Shown here: positions 1 through 7,143 of the stretch, in pieces
How positions within the stretch are numbered: position 1 is the stretch's first letter
Layout of the letters: each line of letters starts with the position of its first letter
Origin: Streptomyces sp. NRRL S-455
GTDB taxonomy: Bacteria; Actinomycetota; Actinomycetes; Streptomycetales; Streptomycetaceae
NCBI RefSeq assembly: GCF_000717875.1
Contig: NZ_JOCT01000004.1
Coordinates: forward strand, 248,001 to 312,000
Reading direction: 5' to 3'
DNA length: 64,000 bases
Notes under the pieces: generated by a model
Database searches by the model: none
What the model was told of the DNA's origin: nothing
Seen by the model: the letters and a program-made list of their open reading frames with translations, nothing else
Made by a program: the position numbers and the translations under genes

Positions 1-1
1 A

Positions 2-289
2 CGGCAGCTGGAGCACCTGCTGCGCGCATCCGAGCGCGAGGCCGTGACGATACGGGTCATCCCGTTCAAGGCGGGCGGATTTCCAGGGGCAGGGCAGTCC
101 GTCGTGTACATCGAGTCGACCGTGCCCCAGCTCGACACCGTGGAACTCGACAGCACGCACGGCCCGGAGTTCATCGACTCAGAGCAACAGCTCCGTAAGT
201 ACCGGGACCAGCTCGACGCAGCGGAGTCCGTGGCACTCGCGCCGGACTCCTCGCGCGACTTCATGCGCACTCTCGCCAACGATCTCTAG
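2..289 (+). CDS. XRE-family regulator, C-terminal DUF5753 part (5' cut by window)
   Basis: The frame is open from the first bases of the window and ends with TAG at 287-289, so only about 95 C-terminal residues are visible. The segment RVIPFKAGGFPG, then a hydrophobic strand and PQLDTVELDS, is typical of the DUF5753 ligand-like domain that follows an N-terminal helix-turn-helix in Streptomyces XRE regulators. Members of this group (WhiJ-like) usually sit next to a small DUF397 protein, and one follows here after 3 bases. The pair is probably a small regulatory unit tied to development or to the neighbouring locus. The DNA-binding domain lies outside the window and was not seen. Confidence 0.8.
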   Translation, partial: RQLEHLLRASEREAVTIRVIPFKAGGFPGAGQSVVYIESTVPQLDTVELDSTHGPEFIDSEQQLRKYRDQLDAAESVALAPDSSRDFMRTLANDL

Positions 290-292
290 GAG

Positions 293-493
293 TTGTCCGA
301 CGTGCCCACCATCACCTGGGAAGACCCGTTCTGCGGAGAAGGAGCCAACTGCTTCCGTATAGGCACCGACAGAGAAGGCAACGCCTATATCGCCATCGCC
401 GGGCAGGAGGAGCACCATCTGACCGACAGCCGAGATGCCCTCCGGGCGCTCATCCGGGATATCAAGGCGGGCAAGGCCGACCATCTGCTGTAG
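293..493 (+). CDS. DUF397-like small protein
   Basis: This 66-residue protein starts at TTG 293 or, giving 63 residues, at GTG 302. The motif ITWEDPFCGEGANCFRIG resembles the W-x-S/D...C...NC(V/F)E(V/I) core of DUF397 proteins, and a short acidic C-terminal helix follows. DUF397 proteins normally partner an XRE/DUF5753 regulator, which ends 3 bases upstream, so the two are probably co-transcribed. Their biochemical role is not established; genetic work on WhiJ-type systems suggests they modulate the DNA-binding partner. The match is short and divergent, hence moderate confidence. Confidence 0.7.
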   Translation: MSDVPTITWEDPFCGEGANCFRIGTDREGNAYIAIAGQEEHHLTDSRDALRALIRDIKAGKADHLL

Positions 494-512
494 GCCCCCA
501 CTGCGCGTCGGC

Positions 513-890
513 CTACGCCGCCTCGGTCAGCAGGCGCGTCGCTTCGGCGACGGCGATGTTCCGGTCGATGTAGCGCATGGCAAGGTCCAGCGCCCAGAGG
601 GCGAAGCAGTCCTCACGCCACAGCAGTTCGAGCATTTCCGGGCCAGAAAGGCGGCGATGCGGGCGGCCCACCGTTCGGCGAACGCCTCGGGGGTCGTGTC
701 CTCCAAGTCGATGCCCAGTCGCCCACACTCGTGCCGGGCCCAGATCAGACACTCCCGGGTGACCAACCGCGCGTCGAGCATCAGGGGGACGAGACCATCT
801 CGACTTCCAGCCACGCGGGCTGGTTCTCCGCATCCTCGCTCTTGTACAGGTGGGAGCAGGAGAGGCTACTCGCCCTTTCTTTCAGCTTCC
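513..890 (-). pseudogene. Frameshifted remnant of a third immunity-like protein
   Basis: Two minus-strand frames together rebuild part of the family seen at 898-1620 and 2319-3638. One frame gives LVTRECLIWARHECGRLG and a following helix (about 640-800). The other gives MLELLWREDCFALWALDL to the stop at 513. The frame must shift by one base near 640 (around the gcccggaaatg stretch). A second shift near 800 is likely, because an upstream segment reading AENQPAWLEVEM in a third frame ends at a stop. The shared core LVTRE...W.ECxxLGxDL...FAxxWxARI matches the second repeat of the 2319-3638 protein. I read it as a decaying extra copy in an immunity array. A sequencing error could explain one shift but not the whole pattern. 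Confidence 0.6.
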
Positions 891-897
891 GCGCCTA

Positions 898-1620
898 CTA
901 CCGCTCCGCCTTTCCGTCTCCCAGATCGAAGAGCCTCCCCTGTGCCGCCTCCGCGTTGTCCCAACTCGCCGGACCGCCCGGCTTCACCGACAGGCGCTCC
1001 AGAGCCGCCCTGGCCTCAGGACTCCGCATCGCTCCCAGCAGCTCGATGGCGGAGTCCGCGCCGATGTCCTCGATCACGCAGCGCTCGGCCGTATCCACCG
1101 CCCAGTCGGCGAAACGGCCGGGGTCGGAGTCCAGGGCCAGCCAGCGGAACACCGAGTCGGCGATGTCGTCCCGCAGCCGCGGGATCATGGCGAGTATCGC
1201 CACTTCGACGTGATCAACGACATGCCGCTGAAGCGGGTACAGCATCTCCCGTCCCCGCCACTCGCGCACCAGCTCGTCCACACCGGCCCACGTCACCTGG
1301 CTCGTGCAGGGCATCCTCTCCCCCACCGCCTGGTGGAACTCTTCCCACACGTGCCACAACAGCCCCGGAGGCGGCGGCTGAGGCACGTCCGGCGCCAACT
1401 CCGGGTCCTCCAGCAGCTCGGTCAGCACCTGCCGAGCCTCCGCCACCCGCTCATCGGTGCGAGGCAGGTCCCCGATCCGACCCCAGTCGCCCTCGTCCCA
1501 AGGCTGTGGCAAGGACCGAAGGGTGCGGGGCAGAACGTAGTCACCCTCCGGATCACGCCACCGCGCGACCTGCGGATCCCAACTCTCCTCGGCACTCAGC
1601 TCCGCGTCCGACTCGCTCAT
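898..1620 (-). CDS. Putative immunity protein, single-repeat form (unknown family)
   Basis: A 240-residue acidic soluble protein without signal peptide or membrane helix. It has a repeat-like layout: LPRTLRSLPQPW, a charged helix ending in a VLTELLE-like segment, then TSQVTWAGVDELVREW, then ADSVFRWLA. The same order appears twice in the protein at 2319-3638 (LPPPW / TSQVTRQRV / FDFIERA and LPHSW / RLVTRERM / VFRWLAD). It lies 46 bp downstream of an orphan copy of the nuclease-toxin domain, the usual place for a cognate immunity gene in polymorphic toxin loci. I do not recognise a named Imm family. The function rests on position and paralogy only. Confidence 0.6.
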   Translation of the reverse strand: MSESDAELSAEESWDPQVARWRDPEGDYVLPRTLRSLPQPWDEGDWGRIGDLPRTDERVAEARQVLTELLEDPELAPDVPQPPPPGLLWHVWEEFHQAVGERMPCTSQVTWAGVDELVREWRGREMLYPLQRHVVDHVEVAILAMIPRLRDDIADSVFRWLALDSDPGRFADWAVDTAERCVIEDIGADSAIELLGAMRSPEARAALERLSVKPGGPASWDNAEAAQGRLFDLGDGKAER

Positions 1621-1666
1621 CTCCGCCGTCCTGCCACGTCGCGTGGCTGTCGTCCACTCGTTCGTC

Positions 1667-2320
1667 TCATTCGATGCCCAGGTACGCCTTTGCGCTGTCC
1701 GGGTCCTTCATCTTCGACCAGTCCATCGTGCCGTTCGCCGTCCGCTCATCGACGGCACGTTGCATCCTGCCGAGCTGGTCGGCGGACAGACCCTGGCCCG
1801 CCACCTTCACGTCCACACCGTTCTTGGACATCTCACCGGCCGCCGTCCTGGTGTCCTTCGCCGGCTTGCCGTTCCGGGCGGGCTTGAACTCGCTGAAGAC
1901 CGACGTCCAGCGGTCCGCCGTCTCGATCTCCACGGTGGCCTTGCGGCCCGGCTCCTTGCTCGCCCACTTCTTGAGCCTCTCGACCTGATTGGCGAAGTCC
2001 GCCTTGCGCGTGGCCGAGCCGGCGTTCTTGACCTCCTTGACGTGCACGGTGCCGTTCTTGTCCTTGTAGACCACGTCCGCGTCCGGGATCTCGTCGAGAT
2101 TCACCTTCTCCCCGTTGCCCAAGTCAGCCTCCTTGCGGTTCATCTTGCCGCCGACTCCGGCGTCCACGTGGGTTCCGGGGGCCGCGTCGTCGGCAGCGCG
2201 GCGTACGGCGTTCACCTCCGCGCGTGCCTCGGCGAGCTTGTTGGCGTCGGAGGCATTTGCGACCTTGCCTTCCAGCGCCGCGGCGGCATCGCCGTTGACG
2301 TTTCCGCGGCGTAGAGCGTC
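1667..2320 (-). CDS. Orphan toxin tip: second copy of the C-terminal nuclease domain, no start codon of its own
   Basis: The frame is homologous, roughly half identical by eye, to the last ~215 residues of the large toxin at 3685-6288. It includes the LAEARAEVNAVRRAADD linker, the IPDADVVY strand, the HVKEVKNAG strand and the terminal TMDWSKMKDPDSAKAYLG. The aspartate and the E-x-K of a PD-(D/E)xK nuclease core are kept. Similarity begins right at the TGA of the upstream immunity gene, and no ATG, GTG or ribosome site lies near that point. The frame stays open for 32 more codons only inside the immunity gene, where it encodes arginine-rich shadow sequence. This is the layout of orphan CT cassettes in CdiA/Rhs-type loci, silent until recombination joins them to the full-length toxin gene. 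Confidence 0.75.
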   Translation of the reverse strand, partial: DALRRGNVNGDAAAALEGKVANASDANKLAEARAEVNAVRRAADDAAPGTHVDAGVGGKMNRKEADLGNGEKVNLDEIPDADVVYKDKNGTVHVKEVKNAGSATRKADFANQVERLKKWASKEPGRKATVEIETADRWTSVFSEFKPARNGKPAKDTRTAAGEMSKNGVDVKVAGQGLSADQLGRMQRAVDERTANGTMDWSKMKDPDSAKAYLGIE

Positions 2321-3638
2321 ATGACGTCCACTGCTGCGCCGCCTTCCTCGTCGTGGCAGGCAGGCTCGAGTCGGAGGCAAGTCGCAGCAGGGCCTCACGG
2401 CTGTCCGGCACCTCATCCGTGCGGTGGAGGAACCAGATGGCCTCCTCGGCCGCTCTTCCCTGCCGGACGGACCGCTCCGCGAGTGCAGCCGCCCAGTAGG
2501 CCGTCGTCGACAGAGCCGCTGGTTCCTCGTCGCCAGTCGCCCCTTCCGTGTGTGGGAGGTCAGCGAGCCAGCGGAAGACGGCGGCGGTGACCCGGTCCGC
2601 GATCCGCGCGCACCAAACCCCGGCGAAGGACACGGCGTCCGTGCCTCGCAAGTCGAACCCCAGCGACTCGCACTCGTGCCATGCCTCGTTCATCCGTTCG
2701 CGAGTGACCAGCCGCGGGTACGGCATCAGGGCACGCACGACCTCGGCGATGGCACCCCAGTCCACTGGTGCGTCGCCGTACGACTGCCCGATGCCCGGCG
2801 CACGCTCGACAATCAGGGAAGCCTCCAGTGCCGAACGCGCTCGGGCGAGGCCCTCGGCATCCGGCGCGGTCGCACTCCAGTCGAAGTCGTTCTGCCAGGA
2901 ATGCGGAAGGTCCCGCAGCCCCTCAGGCAGTAGAGGCTCCTCGTCGCGGGCGCCTTCCCAGGCCCGAACCTCGTACTGCGAACGGCGCAGACCGAGAAGC
3001 CTGGAACGCACATATGGGCGGAAGCCCCGGACCTCGTCGTCGCGTACGAGATCCAGCAAGGCCTGCTCGCCGCGCGGGCGGCCGAGCGAGACCAGCACGC
3101 GCACCGCCGCCTCGACCGCCAGGCCGACCCGCACGAACGCGGCTGCGAGTATCGCGACGTCTTCTGCCTCCGCATCGTTCAGCGATCCGGCGGTGGTTGC
3201 ACGCTCGATGAAATCGAAGGCGTCGTGCGCCAGCGTCTGCCGTACCGAGGTGGCCCACTCCGCCGCCACCCTCTCGATCTGCTGCTCTGTCGGTGGCGCA
3301 GACACCGTGGGGATCCCCATGTCGGCCCACACACCGACCACCTGCGCCACCCGTTGCCGGGTGACCTGGGACGTGGTCGGCATGATCCGGGTCAGTAGGG
3401 CGTCTGCCTCGTCCAAGGTGTGATCATCGCGGTCGTCGTAGAAGTCCCGTAGTTCCTCGTCCCAGTCGTGCACGCTCTGCCGTCGCTCGGGCAGGCAAAC
3501 ACGCAGCACATGCCGAGCCTGCCCACGTCTCTCCTCCGTGGGCTCAAGTTCCTCCAGGGCCTGAGATCTGCGGTAGGTCAGGTCGTGCCAAGGCGGTGGC
3601 AGTTCGCGCATGGCGGCGGGCAGCAGGTACATGTCCAC
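2319..3638 (-). CDS. Putative immunity protein, tandem two-repeat form
   Basis: The preferred start is GTG at 3638, with GGAG eight bases upstream, giving 439 residues. An ATG at 3632 and an open extension to 3713 overlapping the toxin gene are alternatives. The protein is built of two related halves. The first runs from LPPPWHDL through TSQVTRQRVAQVVGVW to a helical FDFIERA region. The second runs from LPHSWQND through RLVTRERMNEAWHECESLG to VFRWLAD. It is acidic, soluble and lacks export signals. It starts 46 bp after the toxin stop, so the two are probably co-transcribed. By position it is the likely cognate immunity protein, protecting the cytoplasm from the nuclease domain. The family is not one I can name. 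Confidence 0.65.
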   Translation of the reverse strand: MDMYLLPAAMRELPPPWHDLTYRRSQALEELEPTEERRGQARHVLRVCLPERRQSVHDWDEELRDFYDDRDDHTLDEADALLTRIMPTTSQVTRQRVAQVVGVWADMGIPTVSAPPTEQQIERVAAEWATSVRQTLAHDAFDFIERATTAGSLNDAEAEDVAILAAAFVRVGLAVEAAVRVLVSLGRPRGEQALLDLVRDDEVRGFRPYVRSRLLGLRRSQYEVRAWEGARDEEPLLPEGLRDLPHSWQNDFDWSATAPDAEGLARARSALEASLIVERAPGIGQSYGDAPVDWGAIAEVVRALMPYPRLVTRERMNEAWHECESLGFDLRGTDAVSFAGVWCARIADRVTAAVFRWLADLPHTEGATGDEEPAALSTTAYWAAALAERSVRQGRAAEEAIWFLHRTDEVPDSREALLRLASDSSLPATTRKAAQQWTS

Positions 3639-3684
3639 CAGTTGTTCTCCGTTCGTGCCCCGGCGGAATCCTGATGCGTCAGCT

Positions 3685-6288
3685 TCACGAGACGCCCAGG
3701 TAGTCCATCGCATCCTTCGGGGTCTTCATCCTGGCCCAATCCATGGAGCCTGCCTGCTTCCGGGCCTGGATCTCCACTTCCATCCGCTTCAGCTGGCTCG
3801 GGGATATATCCGTGCCGGCGATACGTACCGGCACCCCGTTCTTCGCCATCGTTCCGGCCGGAGTGCCTTGAGGCTTGTACTTGACACCGTCCCGCTTTCC
3901 GCTCTTGTAACCGCTGAAGATGTTGGTCCATTTCTCAGTGGTCGCGATCTCGACGCGTGTAGCCCTGCCTGCCCCGGCCTTCCCCTGCCACTTGGCCAGA
4001 TCCTCGACCTGGCGTTCGAAGTCGGCCTTGATGGTGGCGTTCCCCGTGTTCTTGACCTCCACGGCGTGGACCTTGCCGTCCGTGCCCTTGTAGAGCACGT
4101 CGGCGTCGTTGATCTCGGAGATGTTCACCTTTTCGCTGTTGCCGAGATCGACGTTCTCCTTACCGAAGTCCTTGCCGACAGCGGTGTGCACAGTCGTGCC
4201 AGATGCCGCCTCGTCGTCGGCGGCCCGCTGGACCGTGTTCAGCTCAGCACGTGCCTGGCTGAGTTCGTCCGTGTTCTTGGCGTTCGTGACCTTGCTGGTC
4301 AGCGACGAACGTGCTTCCTTGGAGACGTTCTTCGTCTTGGCCAGTTTCGAGATTTCGTCCAGCGCCTCGGCCGCATCCGCCTTGCCGATCTCTTTCTTGT
4401 CCGGGTCCGGGTCGTCCTTTGCCCGCTGAACGAACTCGTCAATCTTCCTCGGCGCGTGCTGGACGCCTTCGCCCTCGAGTACCTTCTTGGCCGCGCCCTG
4501 ACGATCCGCCAACTCGGCGCCGTCGGCGATCCTGCCGGCCTCGTCGGCTTGCTTGCGAGCGTCCTGAGCCTGCTGCTTGGCCTCGTCATCGCAGCTTCCC
4601 TCAGCGAAGGTGACGTACGGGGAGCTTGACCCACCCGCGGCGATGACTGTCGTACCGGTACCGGGAGAGCCTATGAGGCCGGGGCCGCCGCCATACGGGA
4701 CGGTGAAACGGGGGGCCGAGAGAGTGCATCCGGACGCCCTGGCCTTCTTCTCGGCTTCGTCGGCCGCCTTGTCCGCGTCATCAGCCGCCTTGCGCGCAGC
4801 CTCGGCGTCGCCGCCCTTCGCTGCCTTGCGCGCCTTCTCGGCCGCTTCGGCCGCCTTGTCGAGGGATGCGCCGACCTCGGCCACATCCTTGAACTTGTTG
4901 AACTTCGTGATGGTCTTCGGGCTGAAGATGCCGATGACGCCGACAACCGTGTTGCCGATGGAGGCGCCGTAGTTGCCCTTCTCCCAGTTCTCCTTGTCGA
5001 CGAACGTGTCGACCGCCAAATCGGACACGAAGTCCTCGGGCGAGTTGACCCAGCCCCATACGGAGGAGACGTAGTTCCCCTTGTCCCACTCCTCGCCCAA
5101 CTCGTCGGCCTTGTCGCCCCACCAGTCGGTCGTGTAACCCTTCAGGCCGTTCCAGCTGTCCTTGATCGAGCCGACCGGGTCGTCGACGAAGTCCATCGTG
5201 CTGGCCAGGAAGCTCTTGGTCGGGGCCACGAAGAAGCCACGGACATGGTCCAGGAACGTCCTGTCGTGGCGTTCCTGGTCATGTACGTCGCCCCAGAGCG
5301 ACTTGTCGTCGAAGGGGCCCGGAGCGAGCGGGACCGTGTCGTTCGGGCCCGCGCCCTCGTAGGTGATGATCTGGTCCGACGCGGGGATGCCGCTGCCGCC
5401 CGTGTCGCCAACGCCGGTGCCTGTGCTCGTGCCGTCGTCGGCATCCGTGCCTCCCTGGGCGCCGGAGTCGCCCTGGGCTCCCGCATCGCCGTCCGCCTCA
5501 GCACCGCCGTCCGGGCCTGCGCCGTTGCCGCCGTCGGCGTCGGCGTCCGCATCGCCTTCGCCGTTGCCGCCGTCGGCGTCCGCATCGCCCTGCTGCGCGG
5601 CGTCGTTGTCCCCGGCCGCACCCGCCTCCGCACCATCGCCCTGCGGAGCGGTGCAGGCCGTGCCCGTCACCGAGCAGACGGCCGACTGGATGCCGTCGGC
5701 GATGCGCCCGCCGAGTCCGCCCACCGACAGCGCGACGATGATCGCGGCGACCACAGCGATGAGCCCCGCGTACTCCACGGTGGTCTGGCCCTCGTCCCGC
5801 CGCCAGCGGATCATTCTCGCCAGGCTGAACGCCCGGCGCTCCTCCCTGTCCTGCGGAGCGCTCTTGAACCACTCGCGCGACCGGGCCCGACGCAACAGCA
5901 CGATGACCGCCACCGGCATCGCCGCCTGCGTGATGCCCCGCAGATCACCGTGCATCACGGTGCCGAACGACAGCCACACGATCCACGCCTGGACGGCGAT
6001 CAGTGCGCGGCTCGTCCATACCCCGCCCGGCCACAGGCGCCGGGCCAGGTAGACACCGGCCACGCTGGGCAGCGAGTCGTACACCAGGATCCCGAAGATC
6101 TCCCCGGAGTAGTACGACACCACCGACACCACGGTGACCACGTACACCGCTGTCAGCACGAACTGCACCCACAGCAGTACCTGCGCCCAGCCAAGCTCGC
6201 GTGGCAACGGCGAACGTCGCCCCCAGGACGGGGTGTTCTGCGCACCCAACGTCCCAGGCGGCGGTATGGAGTTACCGGCACCAGACAT
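3685..6288 (-). CDS. Large pilin-like, membrane-anchored polymorphic toxin with C-terminal PD-(D/E)xK nuclease-like domain
   Basis: 867 residues. Residues 35-135 hold three or four membrane helices. Residues 164-197 carry RDEGQTTVEYAG followed by a hydrophobic helix, almost the same as the Flp pilin of this locus (NDKGQTAVEYLG); E172 matches the conserved pilin Glu+5. Residues 214-305 are a Gly/Asp/Ala linker. Residues 330-470 form a Trp-rich pre-toxin region (LWGDVHDQERHD, DWWGDKADELGEEW). Residues 475-515 and 567-600 are Ala/Lys/Glu coiled coils, and 640-695 is a helical joint. Residues 700-867 form the tip, with D728/D730, E744 and K746 (EVKN) as a PD-(D/E)xK-type core. The tip recurs as an orphan at 1667-2320, and putative immunity genes follow. 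Inference: a nuclease toxin shown on, or exported through, the Tad machinery. Prepilin-type cleavage after G167 is possible but unproven. Confidence 0.75.
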   Translation of the reverse strand: MSGAGNSIPPPGTLGAQNTPSWGRRSPLPRELGWAQVLLWVQFVLTAVYVVTVVSVVSYYSGEIFGILVYDSLPSVAGVYLARRLWPGGVWTSRALIAVQAWIVWLSFGTVMHGDLRGITQAAMPVAVIVLLRRARSREWFKSAPQDREERRAFSLARMIRWRRDEGQTTVEYAGLIAVVAAIIVALSVGGLGGRIADGIQSAVCSVTGTACTAPQGDGAEAGAAGDNDAAQQGDADADGGNGEGDADADADGGNGAGPDGGAEADGDAGAQGDSGAQGGTDADDGTSTGTGVGDTGGSGIPASDQIITYEGAGPNDTVPLAPGPFDDKSLWGDVHDQERHDRTFLDHVRGFFVAPTKSFLASTMDFVDDPVGSIKDSWNGLKGYTTDWWGDKADELGEEWDKGNYVSSVWGWVNSPEDFVSDLAVDTFVDKENWEKGNYGASIGNTVVGVIGIFSPKTITKFNKFKDVAEVGASLDKAAEAAEKARKAAKGGDAEAARKAADDADKAADEAEKKARASGCTLSAPRFTVPYGGGPGLIGSPGTGTTVIAAGGSSSPYVTFAEGSCDDEAKQQAQDARKQADEAGRIADGAELADRQGAAKKVLEGEGVQHAPRKIDEFVQRAKDDPDPDKKEIGKADAAEALDEISKLAKTKNVSKEARSSLTSKVTNAKNTDELSQARAELNTVQRAADDEAASGTTVHTAVGKDFGKENVDLGNSEKVNISEINDADVLYKGTDGKVHAVEVKNTGNATIKADFERQVEDLAKWQGKAGAGRATRVEIATTEKWTNIFSGYKSGKRDGVKYKPQGTPAGTMAKNGVPVRIAGTDISPSQLKRMEVEIQARKQAGSMDWARMKTPKDAMDYLGVS

Positions 6289-6365
6289 GCGTGACCTCAG
6301 CTCGTTAAGCAGCGGTTCGGGACGAACACCTGCCCGAGGCTAAGGAACTTCGATCACCCACACAT

Positions 6366-6392
6366 GGGCCCGTGGCCCCAACTTCGGGCCCA
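6366..6392. promoter_or_regulatory. GGGCCC-N14-GGGCCCA element upstream of the toxin gene
   Basis: Two GGGCCC boxes lie 20 bp apart (6366-6371 and 6386-6391), with GGxCCCAA between them. The same arrangement stands at 8705-8731 upstream of the Flp pilin; 21 of the 27 positions agree when the two are aligned. The element is 78 bp before the toxin ATG. It could be the target of the response regulator encoded in this locus. GGGCCC is common in such GC-rich DNA, so a chance match is possible. Confidence 0.4.
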
Positions 6393-6433
6393 GGCACATC
6401 GCATGGGAAGGAGCGCTGTCGCGGGAACGGAGC

Positions 6434-6469
6434 GGGCCCGTCCTCGCCGGCGGTGGCGAGGACGGGCCC
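6434..6469 (-). terminator. Strong hairpin after the OmpA-domain gene
   Basis: A perfect 15-bp inverted repeat (GGGCCCGTCCTCGCC and its complement) encloses a 6-base loop. It begins 18 bp beyond the stop of the OmpA-domain gene and precedes the toxin gene. There is no T-run, as is common for Streptomyces terminators. It suggests the toxin cassette can be transcribed from its own promoter. Confidence 0.65.
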
Positions 6470-6487
6470 AGGTGGAACGGTGGTGGC

Positions 6488-7132
6488 TCAGCTCTCCGTG
6501 CGCGGGAAGGAGACCTCGACACGGCGGTTCTTCTTGCGGCCCGCTTCCGTGGAGTTGTCGGCGATCGGGTACTGCTCGCCGTAGCCGCGTACCTCGTACG
6601 TGATGTTCGAGTCCGCGACTTCGTCGTCCAGGACACCGTGTACGGCCGACGCCCGTTTGCGGGACAAGACATCGCCGTGGGCCGAGGAGCCCAGGTTGTC
6701 CGTGAAGCCGAAGACGCGGACCTTCGTCGCGTTCTGCGCCTTGATCTCCTCGGCAATCGCTGCGATGCGGGCCTTCGCCCGGGAGCTGAGCTTTGCGCTG
6801 TCCTTGCCGAACAACACCTCGGCTTGCAGCGCGAACTTCACGTCCGTGTTCGTGTCCTCGCGGCGTTCCTCGCCCGCCTCGTCCTCGATGACGGTCTTGA
6901 TGTCGAGAACCTTGGCCTTGGCGAGGGTCGCGCCGTCGACCAGCTTCAGGTCGGGATCGTTGCCGTCGACCTCTACCGGTGCGCTGGCGCTCGGTTGGGT
7001 GCCCGGCGGGTGGCTGGGGCCGTCGGCGCGGGCGGAGGTGGCGCCGAAGACATTCGTGGCCACCATTACGGAGGCCGCGGCGATGACGACCGCCAGGCGT
7101 GGGGTTTGGGTCCGGGTTCGGGTGTGGGTCAT
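6488..7132 (-). CDS. Secreted OmpA-family peptidoglycan-binding domain protein
   Basis: 214 residues with an N-terminal signal peptide (hydrophobic AVVIAAASVMVATNVFGA, then cleavage near SARADG). The C-terminal ~115 residues form an OmpA-like domain: FALQAEVLFGKDSAKL, then VRVFGFTDNLGSSAHGDVLS, then the R-K-R-A-x-A-V helix and a final RRVEVSF strand. Such domains bind the peptide stem of peptidoglycan non-covalently. The gene starts 11 bp after the lipoprotein gene and closes the pilus operon before a strong hairpin. In a monoderm, which has no secretin, it may tether the pilus base or tip complex to the cell wall. Confidence 0.85.
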   Translation of the reverse strand: MTHTRTRTQTPRLAVVIAAASVMVATNVFGATSARADGPSHPPGTQPSASAPVEVDGNDPDLKLVDGATLAKAKVLDIKTVIEDEAGEERREDTNTDVKFALQAEVLFGKDSAKLSSRAKARIAAIAEEIKAQNATKVRVFGFTDNLGSSAHGDVLSRKRASAVHGVLDDEVADSNITYEVRGYGEQYPIADNSTEAGRKKNRRVEVSFPRTES

Positions 7133-7143
7133 GGTGGCCTACC

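Noticed and set aside
435..1988. Long plus-strand open frame (517 codons) across the immunity and orphan-tip genes
   Set aside because: It is rich in Arg, Pro and Ser, has no ribosome site or recognisable domain, and lies opposite frames with clear paralogy to one another. It is an antisense shadow of GC-rich coding DNA.
2321..2416. ATG at 2416 as a start for the orphan toxin tip
   Set aside because: It lies inside the immunity gene, in another frame, without a ribosome site. The 32 residues are Arg-rich and have no counterpart in the homologous toxin.
3639..3713. Longer start of the two-repeat immunity gene overlapping the toxin end
   Set aside because: The extra residues lack a ribosome site and any match to the paralogue; GTG 3638 has a well-spaced GGAG.
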